Assembly (NCBI RefSeq): GCF_030323265.1
Contig: NZ_CP104991.1
Location: 124,001-188,000 of the forward strand
Length of the DNA stretch: 64,000 bases
Direction: 5' to 3'
DNA from: Terrirhizobium terrae
Lineage (GTDB): Bacteria > Pseudomonadota > Alphaproteobacteria > Rhizobiales > Rhizobiaceae
Positions 50,319 to 60,970 of this stretch are shown piece by piece. The notes beneath the pieces are model-generated. The model did not search any database, was not told the DNA's origin, and saw only the letters and a program-made list of their open reading frames with translations. A program made the position numbers and the translations under genes. Within the stretch, counting starts at the first letter, position 1. Every line of letters begins with the position of its first letter.

Positions 50319-50711
50319 CCGGTTGTTGATGCGTTCAGGCCTTGGCCGGACCATCTGCCCGGCGACACTCTGCCGTGACGTGTAGAATGGAGCAAAAGCG
50401 CCGGCCACGTTTAGCTCTTGAACCATGTTTTTTCGGCATTGGTAGCGACGTCGTCCAACGTCGCATCTAATTGCTCGAGCCATCGCCGAAGGAGCTAAAG
50501 CGTCATGCTCGCTATCCTGGAAGCACTCGGTTCGCAATGCCACGTTACACGGGCATGAGTAGGCAAGAGATATTTTTCCAGCCTCCGCATCTACTAAAAT
50601 GCTTATCGAAAACGGTCGGTACAAAAATCGGCATTATGCTCACAATTTGCATGCTGTTGACTTATTGATACGTAGCAGTAGTTTACTGATACGTATCAAT
50701 AAAGGACTGAG
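50319..50711. promoter_or_regulatory. Intergenic region with likely LacI operator
   Basis: About 390 bases. The last 50 hold the palindrome TGATACGTATCA (50687-50698) and an upstream half copy TGATACGTA (50666-50674), a plausible LacI-type operator pair 14 bases before the ATG at 50712. No gene is seen in the remainder. Confidence 0.55.
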
Positions 50712-51770
50712 ATGCGCGGGCGGAGAATTACCCAAAGGGAAGTTGCAGAGCTTGCAGGCGTTGCCCAAGCAACAGTGTCGCTCGTTCTGAACGGTGGGCG
50801 AGACAAGGTATCTGTCGACACTGCCGAACGGGTGGAGAAAGCAATCACAGAGCTTGGCTATCAGCCAAATCGCTTCGCTCAGGCCCTTCGCACACAGCGC
50901 AGCCATGTGATCGCCTGTGTCGTGCCTGATCTCGCCAATCCGTTCTATCCTTCGCTCGTCGTTGCCGTGCAGCGTGTGGTTCGCGCTGCGGGATATGAAG
51001 TCATAACCATCGACACCGAAGGAAAATTGAGTAACGAGAGGCAGGTCGTCGCCGCGGCAAAGCAAGGCCGGTTCGATGGAATTGTTGGTGTATTCTTCAA
51101 TCTCGGCGCGAAGGAGCTTGCTCCGCTTGGAAAGTCGGGAGTTCCGGTTGTTCGGATCGAAGTCAGTCGCAAGGCTGGCGGTTCGCTGCCAATTGATGAT
51201 CTGTTCATAGACAATGAAGCGGCGGCGCGGGCGCTAACAGAACACCTGTTGCACATCGGTCATCGCGCAGTGGCGATGATCGCAGCACCCGGTGGCCCGC
51301 AACAGGTCCGGCTGAGAGGCTATTTGAGCGCGATGGCCACCATCGACGCGGCTCCGATCGTGCTGGAGGCCCCTCATTTCACGGTCGAAGGAGGCCGCAA
51401 GGCGGCCGACAACCTGATTGCAAGCGGCAAAACCGTGACCGCGATCGTTGCCGCCAATGACCTTATGGCGATCGGCGTGATGCAGAGCCTGATCTCACAC
51501 GGCCTATCGATACCCAGGGATATTTCCGTGGCCGGCTTCGACGACATCCTCGCCTCCGCGCTCGTGACGCCAGCCTTGACGACAGTGGCCCAGTTCCAGG
51601 ACCAGATCGGAGCGCGGGCCGCAGAACGACTGCTGGCGCGCCTGGCCGACGGGAAGACGGACCCGGGCCGCGCCGAGGAGATGCCATACGAGCTCATCAT
51701 CCGGGCTTCGGTGGCGTCGCCGCCGCATAGGCAGGAACAACATCATTCGACTAGGGAGAGAAGTCTATGA
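50712..51770 (+). CDS. LacI-family transcriptional regulator
   Basis: A 352-residue LacI regulator. Helix-turn-helix and hinge: ITQREVAELAGVAQATVSLV and ELGYQPNRFAQALRTQRS. The effector domain has VVPDLANPFYPSLVVAVQR, and near the C-terminus AANDLMAIGVMQSLISHGL and DISVAGFDDILASALVTPAL. Expected to sense a sugar of the following transporter. It overlaps the binding-protein gene by four bases (ATGA), so the regulator heads the operon. Confidence 0.9.
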   Translation: MRGRRITQREVAELAGVAQATVSLVLNGGRDKVSVDTAERVEKAITELGYQPNRFAQALRTQRSHVIACVVPDLANPFYPSLVVAVQRVVRAAGYEVITIDTEGKLSNERQVVAAAKQGRFDGIVGVFFNLGAKELAPLGKSGVPVVRIEVSRKAGGSLPIDDLFIDNEAAARALTEHLLHIGHRAVAMIAAPGGPQQVRLRGYLSAMATIDAAPIVLEAPHFTVEGGRKAADNLIASGKTVTAIVAANDLMAIGVMQSLISHGLSIPRDISVAGFDDILASALVTPALTTVAQFQDQIGARAAERLLARLADGKTDPGRAEEMPYELIIRASVASPPHRQEQHHSTRERSL

Positions 51771-53070
51771 CCAAGAACCGGCTTTTGATCGCCACCGTCC
51801 TGCTCGTTGGCACGGCTCAGGCGGCAGTGTCTCAGGAACGCGTATCCTGGTGGTATGAGCAAGCAACGCCCGATCAGCAAAAACTCATCCAGCAGAACAT
51901 CATCGAGCCATATAACAAGGCCAATCCGGATTATGCATTGAGCGTCGATTACCGCGGCAGCGAGTTGGACAAGCAGTTGCGCGTCGCCATGCTGTCCGGC
52001 AACGGCCCCGATGTCGTCTATACTGCGGGGCCGAGCTATGTTGCGCCGATGGCCCAGTCCGGCCAGTTAATGGCGCTCGACGACTATGCGGCGAAATACA
52101 AGTGGCAGGACCGCATCCTCCCGGTCTTCCTGAAGATGGGAGAATATGACGGCAAGCTCTACGCCCTGCCGAAGACCTACGAGACCGTCGGCCTGTTCTA
52201 CAACAAGACGCTGTTCGAAAAAACGGCTGGCAGGCACCGAAGACGCTCGACGAACTCGAAAAGGTCGCCGACGCGATGCTGGCGGCCGGGGTCACGCCGT
52301 TTGCGGCCGGCAATGCCGATTGGCGCGGTGCCAACGAATGGTTCGTGACCCTGGCGCTCAATTCGGTCGCAGGCCCCGAAAACCTCAACAAGGCACTCCG
52401 CGGCGAGATGCCCTGGACGGCCGAACCCTTCGTGCAGGCGATCGATCGTCTGAATGGCTGGTGGCAGAAGGGCTATTTCGGCAAGAACTATTTCTCGCTG
52501 ACCAGCAGCGAACAGGCGGCAGACATGATGGCATCTGGCCGGGCCGGCATGATGCCGACCGGCACATGGCAATTTCAGAATGTGGCCACCTATGGCAAGA
52601 AGGCAGGTTCCGAAGCGGGCTTCGTCGGCTTCCCGAGCGCCAGCGGCGATCCGGTCTTCCCGCTCGGTGTCGGCTCGACCTTCTCGATCGCCACACGCGC
52701 CAAAAATGCGGACGGCGCGGCTTCCGTCATCAACTACGTCTTCTCGCCGGAAATCTACGGCTCGATGAACTCGGCCTGGCAGGGTGAATGGAACGTGCCG
52801 CTCAAGGACATTTCCAACGTCAAGATGACGAGCGAGGTGGCACCGCTCTTCACGGAGACCATGCAGACATTGTCGGCCGCCGTGAACGAGGGCAACTATG
52901 GCTACACGACCTGGACCTTCCTGCCGCCGGCGACGGACAGCTACGTGATCAACGGCATTGAGGAGGTCTGGCTGAAGAAGGCCACGACGCAGGATTTCCT
53001 CACCAAGCTTGACGCTTCCTTCCAGAAGGAAATGAAGGCCGGAAAGGCGCCCGCCGTCCCGGCCCGCTAA
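51767..53070 (+). CDS. Sugar ABC transporter substrate-binding protein, single frameshift
   Basis: About 434 residues. A Sec signal peptide (LLIATVLLVGTAQAAVSQ) precedes VSWWYEQATPDQQKLIQQN. Near 52222 an A is missing from an AAAAAA run; repair gives FEKNGWQAPKTLDELEKVA, MASGRAGMMPTGTWQFQNV, a typical solute-binding family 1 pattern, and a C-terminus KAGKAPAVPAR. It captures a sugar in the periplasm. The ligand is unknown. Confidence 0.86.
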
Positions 53071-53115
53071 CCTCGATTGCAGATTGCGGACCGCTTTCCG
53101 GTCGCACGCTTTCAC

Positions 53116-53138
53116 CCTCCGCCGTCGACCGGCGGGGG
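53116..53138 (+). other. Stem-loop between binding-protein and permease genes
   Basis: A nine-base stem (53116-53124 with 53130-53138, one G-T pair) and a five-base loop. It has no T-run. It resembles the hairpin at 33441 in the other ABC operon, a likely mRNA processing or stability element. Confidence 0.5.
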
Positions 53139-53171
53139 ACAAGGACCGGTCGGTCTCGAAAGGTTAACCTC

Positions 53172-54017
53172 ATGCATCGCCTCTACGTCTTGCCGACATT
53201 GGTCATCAATGTCGTCATCATTGCCATACCGGCGCTCTTGACCGTGATGCTCGCGTTTTTCGAGTGGGACGGCATCAGCGATCCGATCTTTGTCGGTCTC
53301 GACAATTTCCGTGCGCTCTGGGACGACAGCGTCTTCTGGACCGCTCTGACCAACAACATCATCTGGACGATCATCTTTTTGATCGTCCCGATCACGATGG
53401 GCCTCTTGGCGGCGACGATGATGCTCGTCGCCCGGCGCAGCTCAAATTTCTTCCAGGTCATCTATTTCCTGCCCGTCATCATTGCGACCGCAATCACCGG
53501 CCGTGTCTGGCAGGGCATGATCTATTCGCCCGTGACGGGCGTGACCGGCCTCTTGCAGAGATACGGTATCGATATCGCCAATCCCCTGACGGAAACCTCG
53601 AGCGCACTCTACGGCATTGCAGTCGTCGATCTCTGGCACTGGTGGGGTTTTCTTTGCGTCATCTTCTTTGCCGCACTGCGGCAGGTGCCGGCCGAGCAGA
53701 TCGAGGCCGCCCGCGTCGAGGGGGCAACTTTCCTGCAGACGATCCGCTACGTGCTTCTGCCCGGCATCATGCCGACGATCACGCTAATGATGATCATGAC
53801 GGTGATCTGGTCATTCCTGGTCTTCGACTTCGTTTACATCCTCACCCAGGGCGGCCCTGCCTACTCCTCCGAAGTCCTGTCGACCTTCGCCTATCGATCC
53901 GCCTTCTATGACCTGGCGGTCGGCAAGGCAGCGGCGATCTCTGTCGTTATCAGCCTGTTCGGTCTGGCCGCAACCGTCTTCTACATCCGTGCCCAGGCCA
54001 AGGAGTTCGACCAATGA
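53172..54017 (+). CDS. Sugar ABC transporter permease (MalF-type)
   Basis: A 281-residue inner-membrane permease with six hydrophobic helices. The EAA loop reads IEAARVEGATFLQTIRYVLLP followed by GIMP. FEWDGISDPIFVGLDNF is typical of this family. The next permease begins four bases before its stop (ATGA). Confidence 0.9.
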   Translation: MHRLYVLPTLVINVVIIAIPALLTVMLAFFEWDGISDPIFVGLDNFRALWDDSVFWTALTNNIIWTIIFLIVPITMGLLAATMMLVARRSSNFFQVIYFLPVIIATAITGRVWQGMIYSPVTGVTGLLQRYGIDIANPLTETSSALYGIAVVDLWHWWGFLCVIFFAALRQVPAEQIEAARVEGATFLQTIRYVLLPGIMPTITLMMIMTVIWSFLVFDFVYILTQGGPAYSSEVLSTFAYRSAFYDLAVGKAAAISVVISLFGLAATVFYIRAQAKEFDQ

Positions 54018-54846
54018 ACATGTCCGAAAGCCGCGTAACACGGTGGCTGGTTCACTTCACGCTTGCAGTGCTTTTGATCATCACACTCTTCCCGATCGCG
54101 CTTATGGTGTTGAATTCGATTAAGCCGTCGGCAGAGATCGTGCAGAACCCGCTAGCCTGGCCGTCGCAACTGCGCTGGGATAATTTCTCTCGTGCTTGGA
54201 GCGACGCCAATTTCGGGCGCACGCTTTTGAACTCCGCCGTCCTCACGGCAATGACGATCGTGCTCGTCTGCACGACGGGCTCGCTGACCGCCTATGTTTT
54301 GGCGCGACGCAAGATCAAGACGTGGAAAATCCTGACATTCTATCTTCTGGCCAGCACCACCGCGCCGATCCAGCTGTTTCTCTTCCCACTTTACTTTGGG
54401 TTCGCCCGGTTCGGTTTGATCAACAATCCAATTGCCGTCTCCTTTATCTACACGGCGGTGTACTCCCCTTCGCGATCATGCTTTTGCGCACCTATTTCCT
54501 GGCCGTACCGAAGGAACTGGAAGAAGCTGCCCTGATCGACGGTGCCACGCACTGGCAGGTCTTCACCAAGGTCTTCCTTCCCATTGTCTCGCCCGGGATC
54601 CTGACGGTCGCGCTGATCATCGGGCTCTATTCGTGGAACGAGTTCCTGATCGCCACGACCTTCCTGCAGGGACAGGAGCAGCTGACCGCGGTCGTGTCCT
54701 TCTTCCTTCTCTCCGGCCAGTACTCGTCCGACTGGGGTGTGATCATGGCCGCCGCACTCATCATCATCCTTCCGATCGTCATTCTCTTCGTTCTTCTGCA
54801 GCGCCGCTTCATTGACGGCATGGCCGGCGGTTCGGTGAAGGGCTAA
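54014..54846 (+). CDS. Sugar ABC transporter permease (MalG-type), single frameshift
   Basis: About 278 residues. The N-terminal part has LFPIALMVLNSIKPSAEIV. Near 54465 one C is missing from CCCC; repair gives VYSPFAIMLLRTYFLAVPKE, the EAA loop LEEAALIDGATHWQVFTKVF followed by LPIV, and SWNEFLIATTFLQG. It pairs with the permease at 53172. ATGA overlap with the former gene shows translational coupling. Confidence 0.86.
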
Positions 54847-54859
54847 CAAGGAGTATCGC

Positions 54860-56949
54860 ATGTCCATTCCCGCAGACTACAACAACCGCGTCTATGCAGG
54901 CGTCCTCGGCAAGCTGATTGGCGTTTATCTCGGCCGCCCGTTCGAGAACTGGCGCTACAAGGACATTCTCGAAAAGCTCGGTCCCATCACCTATTACGTT
55001 CACGACCGGCTGGGTGATCCGCTCGTCGTCACCGACGACGACGTCGCCGGAACCTTCACCTTCCCCCGCGCGCTCGACGACTACGGTATTTCTCCGGATC
55101 TGTCGGCGGAGGATATCGGCAAGGCCTGGATGAATTACATCATCGAGGAGCGCTCGATCCTCTGGTGGGGAGGCGCCGGCAACTCCACTGAGCATACCGC
55201 CTGGCTCAATCTCGCGCGTGGCATCCCTGCCCCGGCGTCCGGCTCGATCGAGACCAACGGCGCAACTGTCGCCGAACAGATCGGCGCACAGATCTTCATC
55301 GACGGCTGGGCACTTGTCTCCCCGGCAACCCGGCACAGGCAGCCAAGCTCGCGCGGGCCGCAGGCTCCGTCAGCCATGACGGCGAGGCGGTCCACGCAGC
55401 AGTCCTGTGGGCCGCGATGGAAGCCGAAGCATTTCTCAGCAAGGACGTCGACCATCTGCTCGATACCGGCCTTGCCCATATCCCCAAGGACAGCCTGATT
55501 GCCAAACTGATCGCCGATATCCGTAAGTGGACGTCCGGCAACGAGGACTGGGAAGCAACGCGTCAGAAGATCGAGGACAATTACGGATACGACAAATATC
55601 CGGGCAATTGCCATGTTGTACCGAACCACGCACTGATGATCATGGCGCTCCTGCACGCCCCGCACGATTTCCAGCGCGGCCAAATGATCGTCAACACCTC
55701 TGGCTGGGACACCGACTGCAATGCCGGCAATCTCGGCTGCCTTCACGGCATCATGCTCGGACTGGACGGACTTGATGCCGGTCCGGACTGGCGTGGCCCC
55801 GTCGCCGACCGGATGTATATCTCGTCTGCCGACGGCGGCCGCTCGGTCAATGATGCCGTCGATACCGCGCTCTGGCTCGCCAACCTCGGCCGCAAGCTGG
55901 CCGGTGTTACCGCGGAGCCTGCTCCGAAGAACGGTGCCAAGTTCCACTTCTCGCTGCCGGGCGCCGTCCAGGGCTTTCGCGCGCAACCCGGCCAGATTGC
56001 GCTCGATGGTCTGACGGTAACCGGCACCGGCAAGGCGCTGGCACTCGATTTCCGCGCACTGGCGCCTGGTCGCGAAGCGGCGGCGACCACGCCGGTCTTC
56101 ACGCCACTCGACGTCCTGAAAATGCGGACCTACGATCTGATGGCGAGCCCGCGCATCCATGCCGGCCAGACACTGCGCGCCTCTGTCAGCGCCGAGGCCG
56201 GCAATAGCGGGTCAGTCGAGGCAAAGCTTCGCATCCGCCATTACGATAGCAACGACAAGCTCGTTGACATCGACATGCCGACCGGAAAACTGCTTTCGGC
56301 GGGCGAGACCGCAACGCTCGAATGGATCGTTCCAGAAACCGGCTTTCAGCCTATCGCCGAGGTCGGCGTTGTCCTGTCGGCCGCTGACGGTCGCGCCAAC
56401 GGCCGCGTTCTCGTCGATTCGCTGACCTGGGACGGATGCCCGGACGTGACCTTCCGGCGGCCGGAGGGTGCGGGCGACTTCTGGCGTCGCGCCTGGGTCT
56501 CCAATGTCCATTTCTTCTCCAAGCATTTTCCGCAGGACATCCGCATCAGCCAGAACCGCGGTTCGGGCCTGATCCTCCAGGGCACACGCGACTGGACGGA
56601 CTATGCCGTCGAAGCCGACCTGATGCTACATCTCGGCGATTTCGGTGGCCTCGTGCTGCGCGCGGAAGGACAGCGCCGCTATTATGCCGCCCGCCTCACC
56701 CGCAAGGGCGAACTGCAGATCGTAAGGCGTCGGGATCAGACGGAAGAGATCCTCGCATCGGCAGCGCTCGATATCCCGTTTGAGACCGCCTTCACCATGG
56801 TCGCATCGGCCAAGGGTGAACAGATCACCGTCAAGGTCGGCGATCTCACGCTCGAGGCGCAGGACGGCATGTTTGCCGGAGGTTCGGCGGGCATGGAAAT
56901 TCACGAGGGCGCCTTGTCCTCCACACGCATCCGCATCCGGGCAGTTTGA
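54860..56949 (+). CDS. ADP-ribosylglycohydrolase-family enzyme with C-terminal beta-sandwich extension, single frameshift
   Basis: About 697 residues. The N-terminal ~340 form an ADP-ribosylglycohydrolase fold: VYAGVLGKLIGVYLGRPFE, the metal-binding TDDDVAGTF (Thr58-Asp61), and SGWDTDCNAGNLGCLHGIM as the second metal cluster. Near 55322 one C is missing; repair gives SPGNPAQAAKLARAAGSV. From about residue 370 follow two beta-rich regions: a domain with AGQTLRASVSAEAGNSGSV and a LamG/concanavalin-like one (FGGLVLRAEGQRRYYAARL). The family usually cleaves ADP-ribose links; here, lying between permease and ATPase genes of a sugar importer, it probably hydrolyses an N- or O-glycoside. No signal peptide. 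Confidence 0.8.
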
Positions 56950-56959
56950 GGAGACGATC

Positions 56960-58018
56960 ATGGCCAGTGTTACAATCGACAAGGTCGTCAAGAAATACGG
57001 CAGCCTGCAGGTGGTCCACAGCATCGACGCCGAGATCGCCGACGGCGAATTCGTCGTGCTTGTCGGCCCGTCGGGCTGCGGCAAGTCGACCCTGCTGAGG
57101 ATGATTGCAGGGCTCGAAGAGATCTCCGGCGGCAGAATTTCGATCGGCGATCGCGTGGTCAACGACCTGCCGCCGAAGAGCCGCGATATCTCCATGGTCT
57201 TCCAGAACTACGCGCTTTATCCGCATATGACGGTGGAGGAAAACATGGCCTTTTCGCTGACGCTTGCCGGCGCCAGTAAGGAGGAAAAGGCGAAGAAGGT
57301 TCGCCAAGCCGCCGAGATTCTCGGTCTCGTTCCGCTTCTCGACCGCAAGCCGAAGGCGCTTTCGGGCGGCCAACGGCAGCGTGTCGCGATGGGACGTTCA
57401 ATCGTCCGCAATCCCCAGGTCTTCCTGTTCGACGAGCCACTTTCCAATCTTGATGCGAAGCTGCGGGTTCAGATGCGTGGTGAGATAAAGTCGCTCCATC
57501 GTAGGCTCCGCACGACCATGATCTATGTCACCCATGACCAGATCGAAGCCATGACGATGGCGGACCGGATCGTCGTCATGCAGAGCGGCATCATCGAGCA
57601 GGTCGGTACGCCGTTGGAGCTTTATGACCGGCCGGCAAATGCATTCGTGGCGCAGTTCATCGGATCCCCCGCAATGAACCTGTTTTCCACGGTGGTCAGG
57701 GGAACGGATCTGGTCCTTGAGGATGGGAGTGCAATCGGCTTATCGCCCCCGACGGCGGCGCGCGACGGTCAGGAAATCCTTGTCGGCAAACGACCGGAAG
57801 AAATCGATGTTGCAACAGGGAGCGGGCTTCAGGCGACCGTCGAGAACATCGAGCCAACCGGATCGGAAACGTTCGTCGAGATGTCGGTCAACGGTCAGAT
57901 GATTTCCGTCGTACTTCGTGCCCGTCCCACTTTCGACGTTGGGAACCGTCTATCTCTATCGCTGGCTCGCGGTGCAACACATTTCTTCGAAAAGGATAAC
58001 GGCAAGCGAATTGGGTGA
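56960..58018 (+). CDS. Sugar ABC transporter ATPase (UgpC/MalK-type)
   Basis: A 352-residue ATPase: Walker A GPSGCGKSTLL, signature LSGGQRQRVAMG, Walker B VFLFDEPLSNLD, switch YVTHDQIEAMT, and the C-terminal regulatory OB-fold (LVGKRPEEIDVATGSGLQA). GAGGAGACG precedes the ATG. It is the last gene of the LacI operon and powers the two permeases. Confidence 0.9.
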   Translation: MASVTIDKVVKKYGSLQVVHSIDAEIADGEFVVLVGPSGCGKSTLLRMIAGLEEISGGRISIGDRVVNDLPPKSRDISMVFQNYALYPHMTVEENMAFSLTLAGASKEEKAKKVRQAAEILGLVPLLDRKPKALSGGQRQRVAMGRSIVRNPQVFLFDEPLSNLDAKLRVQMRGEIKSLHRRLRTTMIYVTHDQIEAMTMADRIVVMQSGIIEQVGTPLELYDRPANAFVAQFIGSPAMNLFSTVVRGTDLVLEDGSAIGLSPPTAARDGQEILVGKRPEEIDVATGSGLQATVENIEPTGSETFVEMSVNGQMISVVLRARPTFDVGNRLSLSLARGATHFFEKDNGKRIG

Positions 58019-58352
58019 AGAGAAACGGATAAGGGCGCGATGTCGTCTTCGACGGGATCTACGCCGACCGCCTGCCTTTTCCGCTGACATTATACGCTTT
58101 GGCCGGACCAGCATGTCCATCGGCGCGTCCGCCGGCTGGCCAAAGGTTAACTGCGAGACTTTAGCACGGCGCCCCTCTGCGCTTCATGAAGAAATCGAAC
58201 GCCGCGCCGTTGCCGGCATCTCAATGCTCGTGCCGTAGGAACCGCTTCATTTTCCCATACTATCAACTATGGTCTTGAACGGAAACAAGCCGCGGCCCAG
58301 ACGATGGCAAACATCCGGAAATGCACACTCTTCTTTGATTGGAATGGTTCGG
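58019..58352. other. Convergent intergenic region
   Basis: About 330 bases between two operons converging from either side. No gene, terminator hairpin or repeat could be supported. Confidence 0.4.
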
Positions 58353-59098
58353 TTACCCGCAGTGATATCCGCCGTCGACCGGCAAGGTAACTCCAGTCAC
58401 GAAGGTTGCGGCAGGTGAACACAGAAAAAGGACGGGCCCGACCAAATCCTCGGTGGTTCCCCAACGCTTCAGCGCTGAACGATCCGCGATCTTCCTTTCG
58501 CTTTCGGCGACCGACCAGAGCGGCTTCGTCATTTCCGTCCTGTGATAACCGGGGCCGACGGCGTTAACGCGCACGCCGTCGCGGCCATATTTATGCGCAA
58601 GCGCACGTGTCAGTCCGACAATGCCGGTCTTGCTCGCGGTGTAGGAGGGCACGCTCTCATCGGCGAGATAGCTCAGCATCGAGGCAAAGTTAACGATGCA
58701 GCCGCCGCTTGCCTTCAGCAGGGGAAAGCCGCGCGCGACAGGCGCATGGCGCTGTTGAGATTGACGTCCATGACGTCGAGAAAGACCTCTTCCTCCCATT
58801 CGGCGTCGGGCCGGGCGATGCCCTGGCAATTGACCAGCACGTCGAGCTGATCGAGCCCGGCAAAGAAGCGAGATACCGCTTCACCATCGCGAACATCAAG
58901 TTGCTCGAAGCGAAGGCCCTTAGGAACCTCTCCCGAGGCCGCTGCCTGCAGCCTGTTCTGCGAACTGCCTGTGGCGATCACCTCAGCGCCGGCTTTTGCA
59001 AACCCCTCCGCGACGCTGAGCCCGATTCCGCTCGTGCCGCCGGAAACAACCACGGTCCTGCCGTGCAAAAATGGTCCGAACGCCGAAATCTCCTGCAT
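58353..59098 (-). CDS. SDR family oxidoreductase, single frameshift
   Basis: About 249 residues. N-terminal VVVSGGTSGIGLSVAEGF is the cofactor-binding turn, then VLVNCQGIA. Near 58728 one C is missing from CCCC; repair gives FPLLKASGGCIVNFAS, the active site SYTASKTGIVGLTRAL (Tyr and Lys) and TGVTLPVDGGYHCG at the end. An NAD(P)-linked polyol or sugar dehydrogenase is likely. It is the most distal gene of the polyol operon, 20 bases after GldA. Confidence 0.83.
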
Positions 59099-59118
59099 GG
59101 TTTCCTCCCCTCATGCTT

Positions 59119-60207
59119 TCAGATCAGTACCTTCAAGGCAGCGACGACCATTGCTTCCGTCACCGTAATGGGCTCGTTGTGAATGATTTCGCCGGGCCGG
59201 CAGGCGCGTTTTGCGACGATCGCGAGTTTTGCCTCGGAAGCATCGACGATGCCGATATCGGCGAGCCGGGTCGGCAGGCGCACCGACAGGCAGAAGTCGC
59301 GGACCTTTCGGAATTCCTCATCCTGCCCGTGAAGCTTCAGGCCTGCCAGAACACCGATTGCGACCTTTTCCCCGTGCAGATGGTGGTGAACATCCTCGAG
59401 TTCGCAAAGGCCATGATGGATCGCATGCGCTGCCGCCACGCCGCCGGATTCAAAGCCGATCCCCGAAAGAAGAATATTCGCTTCGACGATCCGCTCCAGC
59501 GCAGGGCTCGCCTCTCCCGCATCGCAATCCGCCAGTGCGGCTGCGCCGAATTCGAAAATCGTGTCCCGGCAAGCCCTCGCGACTTCGAAGGCAAGGCTGA
59601 CACCCGGCATTTTCATGCAGTTGAACGCACCGCTGCGGCGGCAGGAATCCGCCTCGTAGAATGTCGCCAACGCATCGCCTATTCCGGCCGCGAGAAAACG
59701 GGCTGGGGCCTTGGCGATCAGGGCCGTATCGACCAGGACAAGATCGGGGTTTCTTGGCAGGAACGTGTCATAGGCGACGGTACCGTCATCGTTGTAGACG
59801 ACGGCAAGCGCGCTGCAGGGCGCATCCGATGCCGCAATCGTCGGAAAGATGATGACCGGCAGGCCGAGATCGCGGGCCGCGGCCTTTGCCGTGTCGAGCG
59901 CCTTGCCGCCGCCAACACCGATGATGACCTCGGCTGCGCCATCGCGCGCCGAGGCGGAGAGTGCGGCGATCTGGCTCTCGGAGCATTCGCCGCCATGGCG
60001 GATCAACCGGGCCTCGACATGTCCTTCAAGCGCTGCAGAAAGAGTAGCTTCCAACATGTCGTAGATACCGCGATCGACGAGAACCGCGGCGCGATGGCCG
60101 AAACCGGCGGCCTCCGCACCCAGCATCCCGATTGCGCCCGCCGCCTGGATATAACGCCCGGGAAAACGGGCGCCGCGGGCGGTGCCGGCCAAAGCGTTTA
60201 CCAGCAT
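59119..60207 (-). CDS. gldA: Iron-containing alcohol dehydrogenase, glycerol dehydrogenase (GldA)-like
   Basis: A 362-residue group III alcohol dehydrogenase. GVGGGKALDTAKAAA binds NAD, FPTIAASDAPCSALAVVY is the cofactor cap, and metal ligands lie in GIGDALATFYEAD, AHAIHHGL and HLHGEKVAIGVLAG. GGAGGATATGT precedes the ATG. Glycerol is the classical substrate, but in this operon another polyol may be used. The start overlaps the upstream SDR by ten bases. Confidence 0.86.
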   Translation of the reverse strand: MLVNALAGTARGARFPGRYIQAAGAIGMLGAEAAGFGHRAAVLVDRGIYDMLEATLSAALEGHVEARLIRHGGECSESQIAALSASARDGAAEVIIGVGGGKALDTAKAAARDLGLPVIIFPTIAASDAPCSALAVVYNDDGTVAYDTFLPRNPDLVLVDTALIAKAPARFLAAGIGDALATFYEADSCRRSGAFNCMKMPGVSLAFEVARACRDTIFEFGAAALADCDAGEASPALERIVEANILLSGIGFESGGVAAAHAIHHGLCELEDVHHHLHGEKVAIGVLAGLKLHGQDEEFRKVRDFCLSVRLPTRLADIGIVDASEAKLAIVAKRACRPGEIIHNEPITVTEAMVVAALKVLI

Positions 60208-60970
60208 ACATATCCTCCGTCAGCAAGCACGATCGAGCCGGTCATCAGGCTGGATGCTTCGCTGGCAAGGAAAAGGATGACGGAGGCCACCTCGTCGGTG
60301 CGGCCGAGCCTGTTCATCGGCGTGCCGCCGACCCAGTGGCGGTACATTTCCGGGTCGTCGTAGACGTATTTGTTCATTTCGGTGTCGATATAGGTCGGCG
60401 CCACGGAATTGACGCGCACGCCCCGCGCACCCCATTCGGCCGCAAGCGACTTCGTTAGGTGATGAACGGCGGCCTTGGAGGCGTTGTAATTTGCCTGTTC
60501 CTGTGGTCGGTTGACGATGAAGCCGGACATGGATCCGACATTGACGATGCTGCCGCCCCCTGTTCCAGCATGGTCTTGCCGAAGGCGCGGCAGCACCAGA
60601 ACACGCCGTTCAGGTTGACGTCGATCACCTTGTTCCAGACCTCGTCCGCCATGGTTTCGGCCGGATGATTGCTGATGGCGATGCCGGCATTGTTGACGAG
60701 GACATCGACACGGCCGTGGCGAGCGAGGATGGCGTCGTGGACGGTTTTCACGCCTTCGACATCGGTAACGTCGAGCAGTTCGCCCTCGACCTTGAAACCC
60801 TTGGCTTTAAGTTCGCCGACGGCCTTTTCCAGCAGTTCGGCATTCATGTCGGTCAGCACGACCGTCGCGCCGGCCTCGCAAAGGGCTTCGACAGCGGCAT
60901 AGCCGATGCCTCTTGCCGCTCCCGTCACGACGGCGATCTTGTCGGTCAGCTTGAATCTATCGAGATACAT
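60198..60970 (-). CDS. SDR family oxidoreductase, single frameshift
   Basis: About 258 residues. VVTGAARGIGYAAVEALCE, VLVNNAGIAISNHPAETM. Near 60563 one G is missing from a G-run; repair gives GGGSIVNVGSMSGFIVNRPQ, the active-site ANYNASKAAVHHLTKSL, and TGSIVLADGGYVCW. Similar to sorbitol or xylitol-type dehydrogenases. Start at the ATG of MYLDRF; it lies 13 bases inside the HAD gene. Confidence 0.84.

Noticed and set aside
59071-60363. 430-codon plus-strand frame over the GldA gene
   Set aside because: Shadow of the GldA gene, which has complete NAD and metal motifs on the other strand.
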